Source: Alphaproteobacteria bacterium
GTDB lineage: Bacteria > Pseudomonadota > Alphaproteobacteria > VGDZ01
Direction of reading: 5' to 3'
NCBI GenBank assembly: GCA_016869515.1
Contig: VGDZ01000014.1
Span: 1 to 53,276, forward strand
DNA length: 53,276 nucleotides
Shown here: positions 19,674 to 27,718 of the stretch, piece by piece
Layout of the letters: each line of letters opens with the position of its first letter
Position numbering within the stretch: the first letter of the stretch is position 1
The notes under the pieces: model-generated
Seen by the model: only the letters and a program-made list of their open reading frames with translations
Databases searched by the model: none
What the model was told of the DNA's origin: nothing
Position numbers and translations under genes: made by a program

Positions 19674-21344
19674 ATGCGCCATGCCATTCTGGGCTTCGCC
19701 CTGCTGGCCGGAACCGCCGCCTGGGCGCAGCCGGCCGATCTGGTCTTGCGCAATGGGCGCATCGTCACGCTCGACGCCGGCGATCGCGTCGTCCAGGCCG
19801 TCGCCGTCAGGGGCGAGCGCATCGCCGCCGTCGGCAGCGAGGCCGAGATCGCGCCCCTGGTCGGGCCGGCGACCGCCAGCCTCGATCTCGGCGGCCGCAC
19901 GGTGGTTCCCGGGCTGATCGACAGCCATCTGCACCAGCTTTTCGCCGCCCTCAACGGGCCGCAAGTGCAGCTTCTCGATGCGCGCTCGATCGCCGACGTG
20001 CAAAAGGCGATCGCGGCGCGGGTCGCGACCACGCCGCCGGGCAATTGGGTGGTGGCGTCCTCGGGCTGGCACGAAAGCCTGCTGGCCGAGGGCCGCATGC
20101 CGACGCGGCACGAACTCGATGCGGTCTCGCCCGAGCATCCGGTGATCATCCCGCGCGGCGGACATGTCGTCACCGTCAATTCCAAGGCGCTGGAACGCGC
20201 CGGAATAACCAAGGACACGCCCAGCCCGCTGGGCGGCGTGATCGTGCGCGACGCCAATGGCGAAGCCACCGGCGTGCTTTTGCAGAACGCCGCCAACCTG
20301 GCCCGCCGCGTGCAGCCTTCGCCGCCGCCGCCGCCGCGGCAGATCGAACTGCTCAAGGCGGCGATGGCCGAGCTCAACCGCCACGGCCTCACCGGCGTGG
20401 TCGAGCCCGGGCTCGATGCCCGTGCGGTCGCGGTCTACAACCAGCTGCGCGCCGAGGGCGGCATGACGGTGCGCACCGACGTGCTGCTGCGCGGAGCATC
20501 CAAGGCCGATGTCGAGGCCGCGATCAAGCTGGCCGCAGAACAAAGCAACGATCTCTGGCTGCGCTTCATCGGCGTCAAGTTTCCGATCGACGGCGGGGTC
20601 GAGGGTGCGCGCATGTACCGGCCCTACCGGATCGTGCCCGGCGAGCAGACCAATCCCGATTATCGCGGCGTGCTGCTGATGCCGCCGGGCGGCGAGGACG
20701 AATATGTGGAAAGCCTCAAGCTGGTGGCGCGCGCCGGGCTGGTGGCGCAGACCCATGCCGTCGGCGACGAGACCATCGACGCCGTCACCCGCGCCTACAA
20801 GCGGGTCGATGCCGAATTTCCGCTCAAGGGCCGGCGCTGGGCGGTGATGCACATCTTCCTGCCGACGCCCGATGCCATCCGCGAGCTGGCGCGCATGGGG
20901 GTGATGGCGACGGCGCAGGACCATCCCGTGCTGCTGGGCCACAACCAGCGCCGCTGGTGGGGCGAGGAGCGCGCCGCCTACGCCATCCCGATCCGCGCCC
21001 TGATCGATGCCGGCATCCATGTCGGCGGCGGCACCGACGGCCCGGTGCTGCCGGTCGATCCCTTCCTGTCGATGGGCTGGATGACGACGCGGCGCGTGCT
21101 GGCGGGCTATGTGCTGGGGCCCGAGCAGGCGATCGCGCCGCGCGAGGCGCTGCGGCTCTATACCGTCAACAACGCCGTGCTGCTGGGCACCGAACGCGAG
21201 CGCGGCACGCTCGAGACCGGCAAGCTGGCCGATCTGGCGGTGCTGTCGCAGGACATCCTCTCGGTGCCGCGCGAATCGATCCGCGACACCAAGGCGGTGC
21301 TGACCGTGGTCGGCGGCAAGATCGTCCACCGCGCCGGGCTGTGA
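19674..21344 (+). CDS. Exported YtcJ-like metal-dependent amidohydrolase
   Basis: A 556-residue amidohydrolase-superfamily protein of the YtcJ/Amidohydro_3 type. A signal peptide (MRHAILGFALLAGTAAWAQ) predicts export. The small beta domain (ADLVLRNGRIVTLDAGD) is followed by the first metal motif GLIDSHLH (about residues 80-87). Later parts include THAVGDETIDAV, WAVMHIFLP and GGGTDGPVLPVDPF with the expected Asp. Substrates in this group vary widely (amides, cyclic ureas). ATG 19674 is used because the signal peptide starts there. Its stop overlaps the GTG of the next gene (GTGA, 21341-21344). Confidence 0.85.
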   Translation: MRHAILGFALLAGTAAWAQPADLVLRNGRIVTLDAGDRVVQAVAVRGERIAAVGSEAEIAPLVGPATASLDLGGRTVVPGLIDSHLHQLFAALNGPQVQLLDARSIADVQKAIAARVATTPPGNWVVASSGWHESLLAEGRMPTRHELDAVSPEHPVIIPRGGHVVTVNSKALERAGITKDTPSPLGGVIVRDANGEATGVLLQNAANLARRVQPSPPPPPRQIELLKAAMAELNRHGLTGVVEPGLDARAVAVYNQLRAEGGMTVRTDVLLRGASKADVEAAIKLAAEQSNDLWLRFIGVKFPIDGGVEGARMYRPYRIVPGEQTNPDYRGVLLMPPGGEDEYVESLKLVARAGLVAQTHAVGDETIDAVTRAYKRVDAEFPLKGRRWAVMHIFLPTPDAIRELARMGVMATAQDHPVLLGHNQRRWWGEERAAYAIPIRALIDAGIHVGGGTDGPVLPVDPFLSMGWMTTRRVLAGYVLGPEQAIAPREALRLYTVNNAVLLGTERERGTLETGKLADLAVLSQDILSVPRESIRDTKAVLTVVGGKIVHRAGL

Positions 21345-22783
21345 CGGTGACCGAAGGCAAGATAACGCGCCGGCTGGCGGCGATCCTCGCCGCCGACGTG
21401 GTCGGCTACAGCCGGCTGATCGGAACCGACGAGTTGGGCACCATCCGCGCCTTGCGGGCGCTGCGCGGCGAATGCGTCGATCCGGCGGTGGCGCGCCATC
21501 GCGGGCGGGTGTTCAAGGCGACCGGCGACGGCGTGCTGGTCGAATTCGCCAGCGTGGTCGATGCCGTCGCCTGCGGCATCGAGATCCAGCGCGCCATGCC
21601 GGGGCGCAACGCCGCTCTGCCCGAGCAGCGGCGGCTGGTGTTGCGCATCGGCATCAACGTCGGCGACATCGTCATCGACGGCGAGGACGTGCTGGGCGAC
21701 GGCGTCAATGTCGCGGCCCGGCTGGAATCGCTGTGCGAGCCGGGCGGGCTGTGCATATCGCGCAGCGCCAACGAGCAGATCCGCGACAAGCTCAACCTGT
21801 CCTTCGCCGATCTGGGCGAGCACGCGGTCAAGAACATCGCCCGCGCCGTCGGCGTGTTCGGCCTGCGTGCGGAGGACATCGCCGGCCTGCCCGAGGTCGC
21901 GCTGGAGGGGGCGGTCGCGGCGGGCTCCGGTGCGCCGGGTCCGAGCCGCCCGGAGATCCGCTACTGCCGGTCGGGCGACGGGACGGAACTGGCCTTTGCC
22001 GCTTTGGGCCAGGGGTCGCCGGTGGTCAAGGTCGGCAACTGGATGACCCATCTCGAAATGGACTTCGACAACCCGGTCTGGGGCCGGCTCTACGGCGAGT
22101 TGGCGCGGCGGCATCGGTTCGTGCGCTACGACACCCGCGGCAACGGCTTGTCGGACCGCGAGGTCGAGGACATTTCGTTCGATCGTTTTGTCGATGATCT
22201 GGCGGCGGTGATCGACGCCGCCGGGATCGAGCGCTGCGCGCTGGTCGGCATCTCGCAGGGTTGCGCCATCGCCGTGGCCTATGCCGCGCGACATCCCGAG
22301 CGCGTCAGCCGCATGGTGCTCTACGGCGGCTACGTGCTGGGCGCCAACAAGCGCAGCCGGACGGCCGCGCAAATCGAGGAATTCGAGGCGACGCTGACCT
22401 TGATGCGCCTGGGATGGGGCCAGAACAATCCCGCCTTCCGCCAGATGTTCACCACCCAATTCATTCCCGAAGCCACGCGCCAGCAGGCCGACTATTTCAA
22501 CGAGCTGCAGCGCGCCTCGACTTCGCCCGAAACCGCGGTGCGCATCATGCGGGCGATCGCCGAAACCGATGTCGGCGATCTGCTGGCAAAGCTGCGCGCG
22601 CCGACCCTGGTGCTGCATGCGCGCGAGGATGCGCGCGTGCCGTTCGAGATGGGCCGGCGCATGGCGGCCGGCATTCCCGGGGCAAGATTTCAGCCGCTGC
22701 AAAGCCGCAATCATCTGATCCTGGAGACCGAGCCGGCCTTCGCGCAGTTGCTCGACGCGGTGACCGGCTTCCTGGCCGAGTGA
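21341..22783 (+). CDS. Class III nucleotide cyclase fused to an alpha/beta hydrolase
   Basis: A 480-residue two-domain cytoplasmic protein. Residues 10-175 form a class III adenylate/guanylate cyclase domain with metal-binding D19 (ILAADVVGYS) and D63 (KATGDGVLVEF), plus N123 and R127 in VNVAARLE, so it looks active. Residues 205-480 form an alpha/beta hydrolase with nucleophile S305 in GISQG, D430 in HARED and H458 in SRNHLI. Such fusions exist in proteobacteria but their signal is not defined. GTG 21341 overlaps the preceding stop; GTG 21347 is an alternative. It ends just before a 56-bp palindrome. Confidence 0.88.
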   Translation: MTVTEGKITRRLAAILAADVVGYSRLIGTDELGTIRALRALRGECVDPAVARHRGRVFKATGDGVLVEFASVVDAVACGIEIQRAMPGRNAALPEQRRLVLRIGINVGDIVIDGEDVLGDGVNVAARLESLCEPGGLCISRSANEQIRDKLNLSFADLGEHAVKNIARAVGVFGLRAEDIAGLPEVALEGAVAAGSGAPGPSRPEIRYCRSGDGTELAFAALGQGSPVVKVGNWMTHLEMDFDNPVWGRLYGELARRHRFVRYDTRGNGLSDREVEDISFDRFVDDLAAVIDAAGIERCALVGISQGCAIAVAYAARHPERVSRMVLYGGYVLGANKRSRTAAQIEEFEATLTLMRLGWGQNNPAFRQMFTTQFIPEATRQQADYFNELQRASTSPETAVRIMRAIAETDVGDLLAKLRAPTLVLHAREDARVPFEMGRRMAAGIPGARFQPLQSRNHLILETEPAFAQLLDAVTGFLAE

Positions 22784-22803
22784 TCGGAAGCCGGCGCCGG
22801 GTT

Positions 22804-22859
22804 AGGGCATGATCGATCTGTCTTGAACCGTGTGGTTCAAGACAAATCGATCATGCCCT
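22804..22859. repeat. Palindromic element, copy 2 (26-bp arms)
   Basis: Arms 22804-22829 and 22834-22859 pair at 25 of 26 positions around a 4-nt GTGT loop. The outer end AGGGCATGATCGAT is shared with the element at 15358-15416. It fills most of the gap between a plus-strand and a minus-strand gene and ends 2 bases from the nucleotidyltransferase stop. It may act as a two-way terminator, but no T-run is present. Confidence 0.85.
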
Positions 22860-22861
22860 CG

Positions 22862-23179
22862 TCACGCATCGAACAGCGGCTTGGCCGAATCCAGGATGGA
22901 TCGTTTGCGGATTGCGTTGTTCGACTCGACCACCGCCTCGCGTTCCACCAGATCGACTTGTCGGCCCGCCAGATCGGCCAATTCGCGCTCCATGCGCACG
23001 AACTTCAGCAGGCTCCACCGCGCTTCGGGGCGAAACGTCACCAGGATATCGAGGTCGGAATCGGGACCGGCCTCGCCGCGTGCCGCCGAGCCGAACAGTT
23101 CCAGCCGCGCGATCTTCCAACGTGCGCAAAACGCCGAAAGGCGTGCTGGATCGAGGGAGTTTGCCACGACCGCGTTCAT
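22862..23179 (-). CDS. Minimal nucleotidyltransferase (MNT/MntA type)
   Basis: A 105-residue stand-alone polymerase-beta-fold nucleotidyltransferase. The signature is complete: FGSAARGEAGPDSDLDILV, with G30-S31 and metal-binding D42 and D44. In many genomes such proteins are MntA antitoxins that AMPylate a HEPN toxin, yet no HEPN gene is next to it. It lies 27 bases downstream of a cyclase-domain gene on the same strand, so the two may be co-transcribed. The C-terminal VESNNAIRKRSILDSAK is typical of the subfamily. It may be an orphan or act with the cyclase protein. Confidence 0.82.
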   Translation of the reverse strand: MNAVVANSLDPARLSAFCARWKIARLELFGSAARGEAGPDSDLDILVTFRPEARWSLLKFVRMERELADLAGRQVDLVEREAVVESNNAIRKRSILDSAKPLFDA

Positions 23180-23206
23180 GATCTCGTTATAGCACGTCCC
23201 ATCCGC

Positions 23207-23806
23207 TCAACCCTTGACGCGGTAGGCTTCGAGCGGCAGGCCGGAGACGGTGAAGCGCGCCGGTTCGAGCGCGAAGCCGGGATCGGCGCCGAGCTGTTCA
23301 TGGGCGCGGGCGTCGATCAGGATCTCGGATTTCTCGGCCAGGTCCTCGCCCATCTTGCAGGCCAGGTTGACGCAATCGCCGAACAGGTCATGCCCCGGCA
23401 CCAGCAGGTACTCGCCATAGGCGATGCCGCTCGAGACATGGATGTCGCGCGCGTCCTCGGTCGCCAGGTTGAGGCGGCCGAATTCGAGGTTGATCCGCCG
23501 CGCCGCCTCGATCGCCGGCGCCACGCTCTTGAACACCGCGAACAGGTTGTCGGCCTCGAACTTGACCAGCTCGCCGCCCTGGCGCTCGACGATCGGCTGC
23601 GTCGTCGCCTGCATCCGCCGCACCATCGCCAGGTAATGGACGATACCAAAGCGGCGGGTGAACAGGGAAAAGCCGCTCATGTCCTGGATCAGCACCGCGC
23701 CCTGGCGGCCGAATTGCTGCCAAAGCTGTTTTTCCAGCGCGGCGCGGTCGGCCGGGGCGGCCTCGGCGGCGTTGTAGCGATCCAGCAATCGGACGAACCG
23801 GTCCAT
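23207..23806 (-). CDS. Class III nucleotide cyclase-like protein, possibly degenerate
   Basis: A 199-residue protein consisting almost only of a class III cyclase homology domain. Metal positions are kept (D42 in IQDMSGFS, D86 in KFEADNLFAVF). The catalytic region reads GDCVNLACKMGED, giving N147 but K151 where active enzymes have Arg, so activity is doubtful. The N-terminal 30 residues form a helix (DRAALEKQLWQQFG) that may pair with a partner. It is the first gene of a likely pair with the nucleotidyltransferase. It could be a nucleotide-binding sensor rather than an enzyme. Confidence 0.78.
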   Translation of the reverse strand: MDRFVRLLDRYNAAEAAPADRAALEKQLWQQFGRQGAVLIQDMSGFSLFTRRFGIVHYLAMVRRMQATTQPIVERQGGELVKFEADNLFAVFKSVAPAIEAARRINLEFGRLNLATEDARDIHVSSGIAYGEYLLVPGHDLFGDCVNLACKMGEDLAEKSEILIDARAHEQLGADPGFALEPARFTVSGLPLEAYRVKG

Positions 23807-23864
23807 GGCCGCCTCCGTCCCGCGGGCCGCGGGCGCGGCCCGAGTCTAGACCTTGGGACGCGGT

Positions 23865-24293
23865 CTAGGCAGCCTCTTCCTTGACGTTGGCCGGGCGGTA
23901 GGCGATCGAGGCATGGGCCGGGCAATAGGGCCGGCCCTGGGCCGAGGGCGCGCCGCAGAAGCGGAAACCCGGCTCGCGCGGATGGCCGATCGGCCATTGG
24001 CATTTCGGGCCGACGAAATTGGGCGGCGCCGGCATCGGCGTCATGGCGATCTGGGGCTGGGGCGGCTGCGGCGCCATGATGCGCGGCTCCGAGCGCCGCT
24101 TGACCGGCGAGGGCCGCGCCGGAAGGTTCATGCGGTGCGCCTTGCCGACCACCGCGTTCTTGGTGATGCCGAGGCGCCGGCCGATCTCAGCCGTGCTCAG
24201 CCCTTCCTGCCAAAGGCCCTTGAGCTGATCGACCTTTTCGGTCGTCCAGATCGAGGGCGGCTGGCCGCCAGCGACTTGCGAAATATCTTCCAT
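23865..24293 (-). CDS. gcrA: Cell-cycle regulator GcrA
   Basis: Alphaproteobacterial transcription co-factor that works with sigma70 at GANTC-methylated promoters. Its 142 residues hold the N-terminal helix-turn-helix (IWTTEKVDQLKGLWQEGLS, then EIGRRLGITKNAVVGKAHRM; about residues 15-56). A Pro-rich linker follows, then the C-terminal sigma-contact domain with PKCQWPIG and FRFCGAP...GRPYCPAH. The N-terminal MEDISQVAGGQPPS extension is longer than in Caulobacter, and the start could lie further in. It sits alone, 72 bases after the methyltransferase-like gene. Confidence 0.93.
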   Translation of the reverse strand: MEDISQVAGGQPPSIWTTEKVDQLKGLWQEGLSTAEIGRRLGITKNAVVGKAHRMNLPARPSPVKRRSEPRIMAPQPPQPQIAMTPMPAPPNFVGPKCQWPIGHPREPGFRFCGAPSAQGRPYCPAHASIAYRPANVKEEAA

Positions 24294-24365
24294 CGACGCC
24301 TCCCCAAACCGCGAGGTACCACTAGATATGGTAGCAGAACGTCCGTTTCCCGCAAGACCTGGGTA

Positions 24366-24986
24366 TCAAGGTAGGACGAAATAGATGGGGATAAATCCTC
24401 CGTCCTGAGCTGCGCGCAAGGCCGCGAACAATGGCCCCGCGGCCAGGAACCAAAGCCCGTCGCGCAGCGTGCGCAAGGGAAAGACCGGATTCATCGGCAC
24501 GCTCTCGGGTAGGTTCCAGCGCGACCAATCCGGCCACCAGCGCGGCACCTGGCGGCGATAGTCGTCGTAGGCTTGGCCGAAGCTTGCCGCCAGGAAGGCC
24601 TCCTCGCGCGCCACCACCGCCGGATAATAAAGCGCGAAGGCCAGCGCCAGCCCCGCCGCCACGCTGGCCATGCCCGAACTCAGGCCGACGCCGATCAGGC
24701 CCATGAACGAGGCGACGTAAAGCGGATTGCGCACCACGCCGAAGGGGCCGTCGCGGACGATCTCCTGGTTCTTGCGGCCGCCGACGAAGCAGGAGGCATA
24801 GATCCGCCCGCACACCCCCAGCACGATCAGGAATTGGCCCAGCCAGAACAGCGCCTGGAAGGCGAGACCGTCCGCGGCCCATTGCGGCCGGCTGACCGCA
24901 AGCAGCGGCAAGGCCAAGATCGCCGCCAGCACGGTATGCCGGCGGCGGGCCTTGAGCAGCAGGGCGCTGTCGACGGGCGGGGTCAT
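24366..24986 (-). CDS. Isoprenylcysteine-carboxylmethyltransferase-like membrane protein
   Basis: A 206-residue integral membrane protein with about five hydrophobic segments. The ICMT/PEMT-type S-adenosylmethionine-binding pattern is visible as DGPFGVVRNPLYVASF (about residues 97-112) and VVAREEAFLAASFGQAYDDYRRQVPRWWP. Bacterial members methylate lipids or small molecules, and their substrates are mostly unknown. ATG 24986 overlaps the stop of the upstream HigA-like gene (ATGA), so the two are coupled. Confidence 0.8.
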   Translation of the reverse strand: MTPPVDSALLLKARRRHTVLAAILALPLLAVSRPQWAADGLAFQALFWLGQFLIVLGVCGRIYASCFVGGRKNQEIVRDGPFGVVRNPLYVASFMGLIGVGLSSGMASVAAGLALAFALYYPAVVAREEAFLAASFGQAYDDYRRQVPRWWPDWSRWNLPESVPMNPVFPLRTLRDGLWFLAAGPLFAALRAAQDGGFIPIYFVLP

Positions 24987-25360
24987 GCCGCGCGGGGCCG
25001 GACCTCGCGGGCGATGCGGGGCGACAGCGCGATCCGCGCCGATTCGAGATCGAACCGCGCCTGAAGATTGATCCAAAACTCGGCGGTGGTGTCGAAATAC
25101 CGCGCCAGCCGCAAGGCCGTGTCGGTCGAGATGCCGCGCCGCCCGAGGACGATGTCGTTGGCGCGCGAGCGCGGCACGCGGATCGCCCGCGCCAGGGCGT
25201 AGACGCTGATGCCCATCGGTTCCAGGAAATCCTCGCGCAGGATTTCGCCGGGGTGAATCGGTGCCAGCCGCCGTCCGGCCGCGACCGACGACAGATCGAC
25301 CCGTCCGGCATCGAGATCCTCGCGCCGTATCGAGCCTGGCCTTAGCCTAATGGTAGTCAA
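24983..25360 (-). CDS. higA: Orphan HigA-type antitoxin (XRE family)
   Basis: A DNA-binding protein of the HigA/VapI family: PIHPGEILREDFLEPMGISV is followed by a helix-turn-helix (YALARAIRVPRSRANDIVLGRRG) and LRLARYFDTTAEFWINLQARFDLE. From TTG 25360 it has 125 residues. The first 33 are an unusual extension before the family start; GGAGG lies upstream of this TTG, and no ATG begins the gene. No HigB toxin lies next to it: the permease gene ends only 68 bases upstream. Its stop overlaps the methyltransferase-like gene. It may regulate the neighbouring genes. Confidence 0.75.
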   Translation of the reverse strand: MTTIRLRPGSIRREDLDAGRVDLSSVAAGRRLAPIHPGEILREDFLEPMGISVYALARAIRVPRSRANDIVLGRRGISTDTALRLARYFDTTAEFWINLQARFDLESARIALSPRIAREVRPRAA

Positions 25361-25427
25361 CGACCTCGACCTCCCATGCCGCGCAAGATCGCTGGTACCG
25401 AAATCCGGTACGTTCGGCAAGCGGCGA

Positions 25428-26168
25428 TCAGTCGCCGCGGTGGTGCAGGTGGCGATCCAGCGCCAGCAGCGCGGCGTTGGCCAGGGCGGCGAAGGCGAAC
25501 AGCAGCGTCGCCACGGTCATGATGGTGCCCGAGTCGTTGAGGCCGATGGCGTTCATGATCAGGAAACCGAGGCCGCGCTTGGCGGCGAACATCTCGCCGA
25601 TCAACACGCCCAGCAGCGTCAGCGAAAAGCCGATGCGCAGGCCCGAGACGATCTCGGGCAGCGCCGCCGGCAGCAGCACGGTCAGCGCGGTGGTGCGCGC
25701 ATCCAGCCGCAGCACGCGCGCGGTGCGGGTCAGCACCGGCGCCAGGTTGCGCACCGCCGCCATGCTGAACAGCACCACCGGCACGATGCCGTGGATCGCG
25801 CCGAAGGCGACCTTGGCCGGCAGGCCGAGGCCGAACACCAGCAGCATGATCGGATAGAGCGTCACCTTGGGCAGCGAGGCGAAGGCGGTCAGCACCGGCT
25901 CGGCCACCTCGCCGGCCAGGCGCCGGAAGCCGAACCACAGCCCCAGCACCAGCCCGCCGCCGGCCGAATACAGCAACGCCCAGCCGAAGGCGATCGCGGT
26001 CTCGGCGACATGGCGCCAGAAGCGCGGGCTTTCCAGCTCCTCGCCGATCTGGCGCAAGGTGGCGGCGGGCGAGGCCAGGCCCTCCTCGCCGACGCGCCAA
26101 TGCAGCGCCTGCCACAGCACCACCAGGGCGACCGAGACCAACAGCATGTCGAGCGCCCGGCGCTTCAT
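25428..26168 (-). CDS. ABC transporter permease (SsuC/TauC/ThiX type)
   Basis: A 246-residue inner-membrane permease with six predicted segments and the binding-protein-dependent permease loop LLPAALPEIVSGLRIGFSLTLLGVLIGE (about residues 165-192), which contacts the ATPase. ATG 26168 overlaps the stop of the upstream permease (ATGA). It is the last gene of the four-gene importer SBP-ATPase-permease-permease. Having two separate permeases suggests a heterodimeric channel. Confidence 0.9.
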   Translation of the reverse strand: MKRRALDMLLVSVALVVLWQALHWRVGEEGLASPAATLRQIGEELESPRFWRHVAETAIAFGWALLYSAGGGLVLGLWFGFRRLAGEVAEPVLTAFASLPKVTLYPIMLLVFGLGLPAKVAFGAIHGIVPVVLFSMAAVRNLAPVLTRTARVLRLDARTTALTVLLPAALPEIVSGLRIGFSLTLLGVLIGEMFAAKRGLGFLIMNAIGLNDSGTIMTVATLLFAFAALANAALLALDRHLHHRGD

Positions 26169-26914
26169 CGGCCGCGGCGCCGCAATTCGCGCCGTTCGAT
26201 CCGCTGCACCACCAAATTGATCAGCACCACCGCGGTCAGCAGGAACAGCATCAGCCCGTACATGGTGCGGTTGTCGAAGTTGTTGTAGGCGAAGGAGATC
26301 TCGTGGCCGAGGCCGAAGCCCGAAAGGATGAACTCGCTGGCGATGACGCCGATGAAAGCGTAGGCCAGCGCCAGCTTCACCCCGGTCAGCAGATAGGGAA
26401 AGGCCGAGGGCAGGTCGATGCGCAGCGCGCGCTCGATCGGCGTGAGCCGATGCACGCGCGCGGTCTTGCGCAGGACGCGCGGAATCCGTCCCAGCCCGTC
26501 CAGCGTCGCGATCGTCATCGCCGCCACCGAGAACAGGAAGGCGATGGCGATTATCGGCGCATCGCCCATGCCGAACAGCACGATGAACAGCGGGTAGAAC
26601 ACGAACACCGGCACCGCGTACCAGGTCGCCAGCCAGGGATCGAGCGCGCGCCGCAAGCCCGGCAGCGCGTGCAGCACCACGCCGATCGTCGCCCCGGCCA
26701 GCACCGCGATCAGGAAGGCCCAGGCGACGTTGCCGAAGGTCTTGGCGGCATGCGGCCACATCGCCGGTCCCGCCATCAGCCGGCCCAGCGCCAGCGCCAT
26801 CTCGCTGGGCGGGATCATGGTGATCTTCTTGATCGCGCCCAGGCGGCAAAGCAGTTCCAGCAACGCCACCGCCCCGCCGAGAATGCCCAGCCGCCAGGCG
26901 CCGGCGCGGCTCAT
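26165..26914 (-). CDS. ABC transporter permease (SsuC/TauC/ThiX type)
   Basis: A 249-residue permease, partner of the next gene. The EAA-like loop appears as RIDLPSAFPYLLTGVKLALAYAFIGVIASEF (about residues 162-192), ahead of GLGHEISFAYNNFDNRTMYG. ATG 26914 overlaps the ATPase stop (26911-26914), so the genes are tightly coupled. It is only distantly similar to the second permease by eye, which argues against recent duplication. Confidence 0.9.
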   Translation of the reverse strand: MSRAGAWRLGILGGAVALLELLCRLGAIKKITMIPPSEMALALGRLMAGPAMWPHAAKTFGNVAWAFLIAVLAGATIGVVLHALPGLRRALDPWLATWYAVPVFVFYPLFIVLFGMGDAPIIAIAFLFSVAAMTIATLDGLGRIPRVLRKTARVHRLTPIERALRIDLPSAFPYLLTGVKLALAYAFIGVIASEFILSGFGLGHEISFAYNNFDNRTMYGLMLFLLTAVVLINLVVQRIERRELRRRGR

Positions 26915-27711
26915 GGCCGCTGGTGCCCCAGCGCCTTCAGCGACTCGTCGCGCAACAGCGACCACAGCCGCGCCGTCAGCGCGCCGAAACTGGGCTCGGC
27001 GGCGATGCGCGAATCGCGCTCCCGCGCCCAGCCGGTGTCGATGATGTCGATGAAGCGGCCGGGCCGCGCCGACATCACGCCCACCCGGTCCGACAGCATC
27101 GCCGCCTCGTCCAGCGCGTGGGTGATCAGCATGACGGTGGCGCCGCTCGCCCGCCACAACCGCAACAGCTCGTCGCCCATCAGCAGCCGGGTCTGCGCGT
27201 CCAGCGCCCCGAACGGCTCGTCGAGCAGGATCAGCCGCGGCTCCATCACCAGCGTGCGGGCGATGCACACCCGCTGGCGCATGCCGCCCGAAAGCTGCGC
27301 CGGATAGGCGCGGGCGAAATCGACCAGCCCCATGAAGCGCAGCGCCTCGTCGACCCGGCGCTGGACCTCGGCCGCCTCGCGCCCGGCGCGGCGCAGGCCG
27401 AAGGCGACGTTGTCCCACACCGTCAGCCAGCCGAAGCTGGCGTCTTCCTGGAACACCACGCCGATGCCGTCGGGCACTTCCCCCGCGACGTCGCGTTGCT
27501 CGAAGGTGACCCGGCCCTCGCTGGGCGCGGCCAGGCCGGCGACGACGTCCAGCAAAGTCGACTTGCCGCAGCCCGAAGGCCCGACCACGCCGAAGAACTC
27601 GCCCCGCCGCAGATCGAGATCGAGCGGCCCCAGCGCGTGCACCGCCGCCTGGCCGGCGGCCGCGGGATAGACCCGGCTGACGCCCATCAGCCGGGCATGG
27701 ACTTGGCTCAC
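26911..27711 (-). CDS. ABC transporter ATPase (SsuB/TauB type)
   Basis: The 266-residue ATP-hydrolysing subunit that drives the importer from the cytoplasmic face. Walker A is GPSGCGKST (residues 44-52), the Q-loop is VVFQED, the signature is LSGGMRQR (140-147), Walker B is LILLDEP (160-166), and the switch His is in LITHALDEA. This set and the GVGVVFQED-like loop are typical of nitrate, sulphonate and taurine importers. It follows the binding-protein gene by 7 bases. Confidence 0.93.
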   Translation of the reverse strand: MSQVHARLMGVSRVYPAAAGQAAVHALGPLDLDLRRGEFFGVVGPSGCGKSTLLDVVAGLAAPSEGRVTFEQRDVAGEVPDGIGVVFQEDASFGWLTVWDNVAFGLRRAGREAAEVQRRVDEALRFMGLVDFARAYPAQLSGGMRQRVCIARTLVMEPRLILLDEPFGALDAQTRLLMGDELLRLWRASGATVMLITHALDEAAMLSDRVGVMSARPGRFIDIIDTGWARERDSRIAAEPSFGALTARLWSLLRDESLKALGHQRP

Positions 27712-27718
27712 GCGCGAA

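Noticed and set aside
22804-22859. A classic rho-independent terminator
   Set aside because: The stem is long and strong but no run of T follows on either strand; it is better described as a palindromic repeat, though it may still terminate transcription.
24983-25428. A complete HigBA toxin-antitoxin pair
   Set aside because: There is no space or frame for a HigB toxin upstream, and the downstream gene is a membrane methyltransferase-like protein.
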